From NCBI GenBank assembly GCA_017545325.1, contig JAFWOX010000113.1:1-6634 (forward strand): a DNA stretch of 6,634 nucleotides, given 5' to 3'. A model generated the notes under the pieces. The model was not told the DNA's origin. It saw only the letters and a program-made list of their open reading frames with translations, and made no database searches. This document shows positions 1-4,431 of the stretch, in pieces (the first letter of the stretch is position 1; the number at the start of each line of letters is the position of its first letter). Made by a program: the position numbers and the translations under genes. The stretch comes from Oscillospiraceae bacterium (lineage in GTDB: Bacteria; Bacillota_A; Clostridia; Oscillospirales; Oscillospiraceae).

Positions 1-3
1 AAA

Positions 4-118
4 AGCTCCCTCTCTGAGGCAATATCGTAAGCTTAGTCATAAAGCCCGGCAGGAATCGCCCTCATCCGTCAGCCGCCTTGCGTGAGACGGCGTCTGCCAC
101 CTTCCCCCAGGGGAAGGT
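4..118. repeat. Degenerate copy 1 of the palindromic intergenic repeat
   Basis: The left end (5-19, GCTCCCTCTCTGAGG) matches the left hairpin of the copies at 2439 and 4180, but its closing arm is lost. The right part keeps the family's conserved order: CCGTCA, then an imperfect hairpin (CAGCCGCC at 70-77 against GGCGTCTG at 89-96, one mismatch), then CCACC, then a terminal hairpin (CCTTCCC 100-106 with GGGAAGG 111-117). The middle, about 20-60, does not match the other copies. It lies just past the stop codon of the minus-strand DUF2284 gene, the same 3' position the other copies take. The boundaries are approximate, and this is the most decayed copy. Nothing else is seen in 1-151. Confidence 0.55.
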
Positions 119-151
119 AGACCGCGCGGCGCGGCCCCGCCGATGCCCCCC

Positions 152-685
152 TCACTCCCGGAAGAAGATGAGGGAAAACCAGGTGACGATGTTGCCGTTG
201 AAGAACTCGATCCCGTGCTTCTCCGCAATGTCGGTGGCGATGATGCCGTGGCTCTCCACGCAGGGGTTCATGATCTCCGGATGGCGGCAGGGTCCGTCGG
301 GCCAGGCGCATTTTTCGCAGACGGCGCAGGCTTCGGTGGACAGGACCATGACCTCCCCGGCCTGCTCCTTCACCAGGGCCGCCGCCTGGCGGGTGATCTC
401 CTCGTGGGGGGCGCGGGTGGCCAGGGTCTCCTCGATGTTGGCGATGTCGCTGACCTCGGTGACCGTGGTGATCATGAGGGCCCTGGGGAAGCGGAGGCAG
501 CGCGCCCTGCATTCCTCCACGGTCCCCACCGCCGGAGGGCAGGCCCAGGACTTGTTATACATGGGGCACTGGTTCTCGCAGACGAAGCGGATGCGCTCCG
601 AAAAGGTCAGCTCCGACGTGTCGATGAACTCATATTGGCACAGGGGCAGCTCGCAGAGACCCGCCTCCAGCTTTTCATAATCCAT
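152..685 (-). CDS. DUF2284-family cysteine-rich predicted metal-binding protein
   Basis: The 177-residue protein has ten cysteines in two clusters. The N-terminal one is C36-x3-C40, then WACPP (C49), C59 and C63. The C-terminal one is C120-x2-C123-x2-C126-x6-C133 and C142. The NKSWACPP segment and the CxxCxxC cluster followed by a CRHPE-like segment fit the DUF2284 family, described as predicted metal-binding proteins and common in anaerobes; the exact reaction is not known to me. No signal peptide or membrane segment is seen, so it should be cytoplasmic. The ATG at 683-685 is chosen over one 69 bases upstream because GAGGTGG lies 6 bases before it, and because the longer form would begin upstream of the predicted -10. 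It stands alone, divergent from the esterase operon. An Fe-S cluster or metal site is inferred from cysteine spacing only. Confidence 0.82.
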   Translation of the reverse strand: MDYEKLEAGLCELPLCQYEFIDTSELTFSERIRFVCENQCPMYNKSWACPPAVGTVEECRARCLRFPRALMITTVTEVSDIANIEETLATRAPHEEITRQAAALVKEQAGEVMVLSTEACAVCEKCAWPDGPCRHPEIMNPCVESHGIIATDIAEKHGIEFFNGNIVTWFSLIFFRE

Positions 686-706
686 TTCTTTCCACCTCGC
701 CCGGTT

Positions 707-735
707 ATGATACGCTGTTTTCTCCCTCCCGTCAA
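707..735 (-). promoter_or_regulatory. Predicted sigma-A promoter of the DUF2284 gene
   Basis: Read on the minus strand, TTGACG (735-730) and TATCAT (712-707) are separated by 17 bases. Both boxes are close to the sigma-A consensus. The start codon at 685 lies about 22 bases downstream of the -10 box, giving a short leader that includes the GAGGTGG ribosome binding site. Confidence 0.6.
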
Positions 736-738
736 GGC

Positions 739-767
739 TTGCCCTCAGCAGCAAGGCCTGCTATACT
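739..767 (+). promoter_or_regulatory. Predicted sigma-A promoter of the esterase operon
   Basis: TTGCCC (739-744) and TATACT (762-767) are separated by exactly 17 bases. The -35 box lies only 3 bases from the -35 box of the opposing DUF2284 promoter (730-735), so the two promoters are back to back. The -10 box is overlapped by an AT-rich palindrome. Transcription would start near 774, leaving a leader of about 50 bases before the ATG at 826. Confidence 0.6.
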
Positions 768-782
768 ATATATAGTAGTATA
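762..782. promoter_or_regulatory. Candidate operator: AT-rich palindrome over the esterase -10 box
   Basis: TACTATATATAGTA (764-777) is a perfect 14-bp palindrome. A second, wider inverted repeat overlaps it: TATACTA (762-768) and TAGTATA (776-782). Both include the -10 box and the expected start site of the esterase promoter, where a bound repressor would block initiation. The stretch stands out as A+T-only apart from a few bases in a GC-rich genome. No regulator gene is in the window, and the role is inferred from position and symmetry. Confidence 0.4.
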
Positions 783-790
783 AATATGGA

Positions 791-807
791 CCGCCCCCGA
801 TGGGCGG
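791..807 (+). other. Small hairpin in the esterase operon leader
   Basis: CCGCCC (791-796) pairs with GGGCGG (802-807) around a 5-base loop. It ends 4 bases before the AAAGGAG ribosome binding site (812-818) of the first esterase. It could stabilise the 5' end of the mRNA or affect ribosome access. No T-run follows, so it is not an intrinsic terminator. Confidence 0.35.
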
Positions 808-825
808 CATGAAAGGAGTGTTTCT

Positions 826-1659
826 ATGGCCTGGTTTCAGGTGACCTACTTTTCCCAGTGCCTCTCCCGGATCGTCCCGCTGAACCTGCTGATCCCCCAG
901 TCCGCAAGCCCGGAAGAGCCCTGCCGCACCCTGTACCTGCTCAACGGCTACCGGGGGGACCACACGGACTGGCTGCTGAACACGGACGTAAACGGCCTCA
1001 GCGGCCTGAGCCGCTGCGCCATCGTCATGCCCTCCGGTGAGAATTCCAGCTATACCGACCACACCCACTCCGGCGTGAAATACGGGGAATTCATCGGGCG
1101 CGAGGTGGTGGAGGTCACCCGCCGCCTCTTCCCGGTCCTGAGCCATAAGCGGGAGGACACCGCCATTGCCGGCCTCAGTATGGGGGGCTACGGCGCGCTG
1201 CGCAACGGCCTGAAGTACCACGAGACCTTCGGCTGGGTGATGCCCCTCTCCGCGGGCATGATGGGCCCCGAGAGTGTGACGGATGAGGCCTCCAGGGCCC
1301 GCTTTGAGGCCCGCTACGGCCCCCTGGAGAAGTGGGAGGAGAGCGACTGTAATCCCCGCTTCCTGGCAAAATCCCTGCTGGATTCCGGCGCCGCGCTGCC
1401 GAAGCTCTACATCGCCTGCGGCTGGAATGACCGGCTCTGCACCACCAACCGGGAATACCACCATTATCTGGAGGAGATCGGCTTCCCCCACGTGTATGAG
1501 GAAGGCCCCGGCAGCCACGAATGGGCTACCTGGCGCTGGGCCCTGCCCCGCGCCCTGGACTTCTGCTCCTGGCTGGGCCCCGACACCTTTGAAAACCCCT
1601 TTTACTGCGATATGCGGGATGAGCGTTATGTGGGCGCCCCCTGGAAGGAGGAAGGCTGA
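826..1659 (+). CDS. Putative esterase, alpha/beta-hydrolase fold (first of a tandem pair)
   Basis: This is a 277-residue serine hydrolase of the putative-esterase family (PF00756; relatives include S-formylglutathione hydrolase, tributyrin esterase and CE1 acetyl/feruloyl esterases). A catalytic triad can be read: S118 in the elbow GLSMGGYGAL, D202 in CGWNDRL, and H231 in GSHEWATW. The oxyanion-hole region is probably LLNGYRGDHTDWL (38-50). It has no signal peptide, so it should be cytoplasmic and act on small acyl esters that enter or arise in the cell; the substrate cannot be told. The ATG has AAAGGAG 7 bases upstream. The stop codon abuts the ATG of the second esterase, so the two are one operon. 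Compared with its partner it has an extra C-terminal stretch of roughly 20 residues (about 252-277). Confidence 0.85.
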   Translation: MAWFQVTYFSQCLSRIVPLNLLIPQSASPEEPCRTLYLLNGYRGDHTDWLLNTDVNGLSGLSRCAIVMPSGENSSYTDHTHSGVKYGEFIGREVVEVTRRLFPVLSHKREDTAIAGLSMGGYGALRNGLKYHETFGWVMPLSAGMMGPESVTDEASRARFEARYGPLEKWEESDCNPRFLAKSLLDSGAALPKLYIACGWNDRLCTTNREYHHYLEEIGFPHVYEEGPGSHEWATWRWALPRALDFCSWLGPDTFENPFYCDMRDERYVGAPWKEEG

Positions 1660-2421
1660 ATGGCGATCATACAGGCAAGCTTCATGAGCGAAACGCTGGA
1701 ACGGCAGGTGGGCTTCACCGCCATCCTTCCGGACGGACTGAGCAAGGACGGCTCTTATGCGCCCCTGCCCACCCTTTATCTCCTGGCAGGCTACTCCGGC
1801 AACGGCTTCTTCTGGGTCTCCCACTACACCGTGGAGGAGCTCAGCAGCGAACTGCGCCTGGCCATCATCATGCCCGACGCGGAGAACCATTTTTACACCG
1901 ACGACGACACCTTCGGCTACGGCTGGGGCAAATTCGTGGGGCAGGAGCTGGTGGACTACACCCGCCGGGTCTTCCCCCTGAGCCATAAGCGGGAGGACAC
2001 CATCATCGGCGGCTTTTCCATGGGCGGCTACGGGGCCCTGCTCAACGGCCTGACCTACCGGCAGACCTTCGGCCACATCGTGGCCGTCAGCGGCGCCCTG
2101 CTGACGGAAGGGGTCTCCGGCCCCGGCGGCGACAATCCCTTCTTCCGGGGCATCTTCGGCGACCCGGCCAAGGTGCCGGGCAGCCACCACGACCCCCGCG
2201 CCGCCGCTGCCGCCGCCATGAAGGAGGGCAACCCGCCGGACCTCTACATGGCAGTGGGGGATCAGGATTTCCTGAAAGAACTGAATTATGCCTGCCGGGA
2301 CTACCTGCTCGGGATCGGCTACCCCCTGGTCTTTGAGGGGGGCGAGGGCGGCCATGAGCACAAGTTCTGCCAGGACCATGTCTTCCGCGGCGTCCGCAGG
2401 GCGATGGGGAAGGAAGCGTAA
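1660..2421 (+). CDS. Putative esterase, alpha/beta-hydrolase fold (second of a tandem pair)
   Basis: A 253-residue paralogue of the preceding gene in the same PF00756 esterase family. The nucleophile is S120 in GGFSMGGYGALLNGL, the acid is probably D203 in VGDQDFL, and the histidine is H232 in GGHEHKFC. The triad looks complete, but the residue after HE is His where the first gene has Trp (HEH against HEW), which may change the pocket. The segment LSHKREDT, an S-M-G-G-Y-G-A-L elbow, NGL and TFG are shared with the first gene, and 25 bases are identical at 1137-1161 and 1977-2001, exactly 840 bases apart. The start directly follows the upstream TGA, and its AAGGAGG lies inside the end of the first gene, so translation is likely coupled. 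No signal peptide is seen. The substrate is unknown. Confidence 0.85.
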   Translation: MAIIQASFMSETLERQVGFTAILPDGLSKDGSYAPLPTLYLLAGYSGNGFFWVSHYTVEELSSELRLAIIMPDAENHFYTDDDTFGYGWGKFVGQELVDYTRRVFPLSHKREDTIIGGFSMGGYGALLNGLTYRQTFGHIVAVSGALLTEGVSGPGGDNPFFRGIFGDPAKVPGSHHDPRAAAAAAMKEGNPPDLYMAVGDQDFLKELNYACRDYLLGIGYPLVFEGGEGGHEHKFCQDHVFRGVRRAMGKEA

Positions 2422-2438
2422 AACGGCCCGAAAAGACA

Positions 2439-2605
2439 GGCTCCCTCTCTGAGGGAGCATCTTCGCGCGAGGGGACCCGCCGCGCAGCGGTGGGTCCCCT
2501 CGCGCGGAATAGGGAGTTAGCGCATCGAATCAGCAACCGCTATAAACTACCCTGACTCCCTCCGTCAGCGGCTTTCGCCGCTGCCACCCCCCTCAAAGAG
2601 GGGGC
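2439..2605. repeat. Palindromic intergenic repeat, copy 2
   Basis: About 167 bases between the converging esterase operon and gpr. Parts in order: left hairpin GCTCCCTC (2440-2447) with GAGGGAGC (2451-2458); a very long hairpin (2464-2506); AGGGAGTTA (2511-2519), which can pair with TGACTCCCT (2553-2561) using one G-U; a 7-bp hairpin CAGCGGC/GCCGCTG (2566-2583); and a right terminal hairpin (2588-2604). The two ends are inverted versions of each other, as in miniature inverted-repeat elements. Bases 2487-2517 are identical to 4240-4270 in copy 3. No coding potential and no convincing target duplication is seen. Confidence 0.75.
2464..2506. other. 43-base near-perfect hairpin within repeat copy 2
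   Basis: Bases 2464-2478 pair perfectly with 2492-2506 (15 bp, G+C-rich). Inside, 2479 and 2491 form a G-U pair, then CCGC (2480-2483) pairs with GCGG (2487-2490) around the three-base loop GCA. The whole is a 20-bp stem. Copy 3 keeps only the right arm in this form. Confidence 0.7.
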
Positions 2606-2610
2606 TTTTT
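2588..2610 (+). terminator. Intrinsic terminator of the esterase operon, formed by the repeat's right end
   Basis: CCCCCTC (2588-2594), a three-base loop AAA, GAGGGGG (2598-2604), then C and TTTTT (2606-2610). This is a compact G+C-rich hairpin followed by a T-run, about 170 bases past the second esterase. It is also the right terminal hairpin of repeat copy 2, so the repeat may supply the terminator. Confidence 0.6.
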
Positions 2611-2665
2611 GGCTTTATCGGGCGGAATCTCTTTGCCTCGCGCCCTGGCTTCCTGTCCCCGTTCC

Positions 2666-2693
2666 TCAAACCGAAGCCGCCGCTTCGGTTTGA
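2666..2693. other. 11-bp hairpin in the gap between esterase operon and gpr
   Basis: TCAAACCGAAG (2666-2676) pairs perfectly with CTTCGGTTTGA (2683-2693) around CCGCCG. It is separate from the repeat family. There is no good T-run on either side, so a terminator role is doubtful. The sequence AAGGACGT follows directly at 2695-2702. Confidence 0.5.
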
Positions 2694-2702
2694 AAAGGAC
2701 GT

Positions 2703-2758
2703 TTCGCCGAAATCCTGCGGGTATTGGCGCTTGCGCTGATACCCGCCATTTCGGCGAA
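2703..2758 (-). terminator. Large hairpin just past gpr, possible terminator
   Basis: An outer stem of 11 bp (TTCGCCGAAAT 2703-2713 with ATTTCGGCGAA 2748-2758) and an inner stem of 8 bp (GCGGGTAT 2717-2724 with ATACCCGC 2739-2746) are separated by a small asymmetric bulge. Read from the minus strand it begins 8 bases after the gpr stop codon and is followed by a modest T-rich stretch (CCTTTTC). It may terminate or protect the gpr mRNA. It is flanked by the direct repeat AAGGACGT (2695-2702 and 2760-2767), which could instead mark an inserted element. Confidence 0.45.
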
Positions 2759-2766
2759 TAAGGACG

Positions 2767-3660
2767 TCACCCCACCAGCGCCGTCACGTCGGCGACGCTG
2801 AGGTCGTGGAGGGCCAGGTCGATGCCGTAGCCCAGGAGGCGGGCCATCAGGGAGATCTGCTGGTCGATCTCCCTGGGAGTCACCATCATCCCGGCGCCGT
2901 ATTCCCCGAAGTCCTCCGCGCGGACCTCCCCCAGCCCCGCCCGTTCCGTCAGGTCGGAGGCCAGGGTGGCGGCGTCCACCACCGTGGGGACCCCCAGACC
3001 CACCACCGGCACCCCCAGGGTCCCCCGGCTCAGCTCCCTCCGGGCGTTCCCCACCCCGGAGCCGGGGGCAATGCCCGTGTCCGTCAGCTGCACGGTGCGG
3101 CAGACCCGGCCCAGCCGCCGGGCGGCCAGAGCGTCCACGGCGATCACCGCGTCGGGCCGGAGCTTTTCCGTCACCGCCTTCACCAGCTCCGCGGTCTCCA
3201 TGCCCGTGTTGCCCAGCACCCCCGTGGCCAGGGCCGCCACCCTGCGGAAGGCGCCGAAGGTCTCCGGCAGGGAGGCTACCAGGTGCCGGGTGGCCAGCAC
3301 GTGGCGCAGGGTCCTGGGCCCCAGGCTGTCCGGGGTGATGGCCTCGTTCCCCAGCCCCGCCACCAGGACGCTCGCCCCCTCTGCCAGCCCCAACAAGGCG
3401 CGCAGCTCCCGCCCCAGCAGGTCGGCGGCTTTCTCGAAGGCCCCCTCCTCCCGGCGGAGAAGGGCCTCCGGGAAGATGGTGATATACTTTCCCACGCCCT
3501 TTCCCAGGGCTGCCGCCGCTTCATCGGAAGTGACCGCCAGGGCTTCCAGGGTGCTGCCCCCTTCCTCCCGCGTCTCCGTTTCCGCCCCCGGCGGCAGCGC
3601 CGATGAGGTCTTTTCCCGCCAAAGCTCCCGCGCTTCCAGGGCCAGGTCCGTCCGTTTCAT
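2767..3660 (-). CDS. gpr: Spore germination protease GPR
   Basis: A 297-residue GPR endopeptidase (peptidase family A25), which degrades the small acid-soluble DNA-binding proteins of the spore core during germination. The N-terminus RTDLALEARELW matches the family's propeptide and cleavage region. GKGVGKYITIFPEAL (53-67) and VAGLGNEAITPDSLGP (100-115) follow. The two Asp residues expected to be essential by comparison with Bacillus GPR (D127 and D193 there) are D111 in TPDSLGP and D176 in AVDALAAR, with nearly the same spacing. The end has MMVTPREIDQQISLMARLLGYGIDLALH. The protein is shorter than the ~370-residue Bacillus enzyme, mainly from a compact stretch before MMVTP. AGGAGG lies 10 bases before the ATG. 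It is divergent from rpsT, whereas in Bacillus gpr follows rpsT on the same strand. It is made as an inactive precursor in the forespore in known spore formers. Confidence 0.95.
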   Translation of the reverse strand: MKRTDLALEARELWREKTSSALPPGAETETREEGGSTLEALAVTSDEAAAALGKGVGKYITIFPEALLRREEGAFEKAADLLGRELRALLGLAEGASVLVAGLGNEAITPDSLGPRTLRHVLATRHLVASLPETFGAFRRVAALATGVLGNTGMETAELVKAVTEKLRPDAVIAVDALAARRLGRVCRTVQLTDTGIAPGSGVGNARRELSRGTLGVPVVGLGVPTVVDAATLASDLTERAGLGEVRAEDFGEYGAGMMVTPREIDQQISLMARLLGYGIDLALHDLSVADVTALVG

Positions 3661-3684
3661 GCCGCTTTCCCCTCCTTTTTTGCC

Positions 3685-3714
3685 TAGTATGCGCAGATTT
3701 CCGGGGCCTTAGAA
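3685..3714 (-). promoter_or_regulatory. Weak candidate forespore (sigma-G-like) promoter of gpr
   Basis: On the minus strand, CATACTA (3691-3685) fits the sigma-G -10 pattern CATnnTA. The -35 region 17 bases upstream (TTCTAA, 3714-3709) is a poor match. gpr is sigma-G dependent in Bacillus, which is the reason to look for it here. It lies 24 bases before the gpr start codon. Confidence 0.35.
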
Positions 3715-3734
3715 AAAATTTCTGAAAAAAGTTC

Positions 3735-3763
3735 TTGCACTTTTGCGGGAATGGTGGTATATT
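3735..3763 (+). promoter_or_regulatory. Strong predicted sigma-A promoter of rpsT
   Basis: TTGCAC (3735-3740), a 17-base spacer and TATATT (3758-3763), with TGG directly before the -10 box giving an extended -10. This fits a highly expressed ribosomal protein gene. Transcription should start near 3770, leaving about 40 bases of leader. Confidence 0.75.
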
Positions 3764-3810
3764 GTCTACCCGCACGGAACCGAGAAAAGGGAATTGAGGA
3801 GGTGAGTGAT

Positions 3811-4074
3811 TTGCCCAATATCAAATCGGCGTCTAAGCGTGACCAGCTCTCCAAGCTGCAGAACGAAGCCAACAAGGCCAAGAAGTCCCGGATGAAGACC
3901 GAGATCAAGAAGTTCGAGGCCAAGGCGGAGGCCGGCGATAAGACCGCTGCCAAGGAAGCCTACGTCGTCGCTGTCAAGACCGTGGATCAGGCCGTTGCCG
4001 ACCATCTGATTCATAAGAACAACGCGGCCCGCAAAAAGAGCAGGCTCACCAAAAAGCTCAACGCCATCGGCTGA
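3811..4074 (+). CDS. rpsT: 30S ribosomal protein S20 (TTG start)
   Basis: An 87-residue, lysine- and alanine-rich helical protein of the small ribosomal subunit that binds 16S rRNA. The N-terminus MPNIKSASKRDQLSKLQNEA matches the S20 family start (PNIKSA-KR), and the end ARKKSRLTKKLNAIG matches the family C-terminus. The start is TTG at 3811: AGGAGGTGA lies 6 bases upstream, while an in-frame GTG at 3802 sits inside that ribosome binding site and an ATG at 3751 lies within the promoter. S20 of E. coli also starts at UUG and is translationally autoregulated, so the weak codon may be meaningful here. It has its own promoter and terminator and so appears monocistronic. Codon use is stronger and less GC-biased than that of its neighbours, as expected for a highly expressed gene. 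Confidence 0.96.
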   Translation: MPNIKSASKRDQLSKLQNEANKAKKSRMKTEIKKFEAKAEAGDKTAAKEAYVVAVKTVDQAVADHLIHKNNAARKKSRLTKKLNAIG

Positions 4075-4086
4075 GAAACGAAACCG

Positions 4087-4123
4087 CGCCCCTGACCTTC
4101 CCGGTCAGGGGCGTTTTCGTTTA
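4087..4123 (+). terminator. Intrinsic terminator of rpsT
   Basis: CGCCCCTGACC (4087-4097) pairs perfectly with GGTCAGGGGCG (4103-4113) around the loop TTCCC, followed by TTTTCGTTTATT. The hairpin starts 12 bases after the stop codon. The A-rich stretch before it complements the T-run, so the stem can extend. Confidence 0.92.
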
Positions 4124-4179
4124 TTCACAAGAGAGCCCAGCAAAGGGAGAAACGGATCGCCACAGCCCCTTCGGGGCAT

Positions 4180-4377
4180 GGCTCCCTCTCTGAGGGAGCT
4201 GGCGCGAAGCGCCTGATTGTAGCACGCGCCCACCACTGCGCGGTGGGTCCCCTCGCGCGGAATAGGGAGTCAGCGGAGGATAAGCAGCAGCTATCGTTGG
4301 AAGCAGCAGCTATGAATCACTCTGACTCCCTCCGTCATCGCCTCGCGGCGATGCCACCTCCCTCAGAGAGGGAGGCC
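4180..4377. repeat. Palindromic intergenic repeat, copy 3 (most complete)
   Basis: About 198 bases between the converging rpsT and zinc-ribbon genes, in the same orientation as copy 2. The ends are near-identical inverted repeats: GGCTCCCTCTCTGAGGGAG (4180-4198) against the reverse of 4357-4377. Each end is itself a hairpin (4181-4199 and 4357-4375, 8 bp each). Next inward come GGCGC-GAA-GCGCC (4201-4213) on the left and CATCGCC-TCGC-GGCGATG (4336-4353) on the right. CCCACC (4229-4234) pairs with GGTGGG (4242-4247), and AGGGAGTCA (4264-4272) pairs with TGACTCCCT (4323-4331). A 19-base tandem duplication carries AAGCAGCAGCTAT at 4282-4294 and 4301-4313. The rest of 4124-4431 shows nothing recognisable. 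Confidence 0.78.
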
Positions 4378-4431
4378 GGGTCCTTTTATGGCAATGACGG
4401 GGAAGGGCCATGTGCGGTGTGCCCTTTTGGC

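Noticed and set aside
143..775. A 210-codon plus-strand frame opposite the DUF2284 gene
   Set aside because: No ribosome binding site and no recognisable motif; the opposite strand has the conserved cysteine clusters.
766..2460. A 564-codon open frame on the minus strand opposite both esterases
   Set aside because: It is antisense to two genes with clear catalytic motifs, has low-complexity Gly/Ala/Val/Pro composition typical of the reverse frame of GC-rich genes, begins in a promoter region and ends within the repeat.
3751..3810. An upstream ATG start that would lengthen rpsT by 20 residues
   Set aside because: The ATG lies between the -35 and -10 boxes of the rpsT promoter, and S20 proteins begin with MPNIKSA, matching the TTG at 3811.
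4180..4377. CRISPR array suggested by repeated palindromic units
   Set aside because: The three copies are 1.7 kb or more apart, lie in different gene gaps, and there are no regular spacers or cas genes.
4180..4377. Target-site duplication around repeat copy 3
   Set aside because: The bases outside the inverted ends (left GGGGCAT, right GGGTCCT) do not form a convincing direct repeat.
4405..4431. Terminator for the zinc-ribbon gene just past its stop codon
   Set aside because: AAGGGC and GCCCTT can pair with a 12-base loop on the minus strand, but the stem is weak and no T-run follows.
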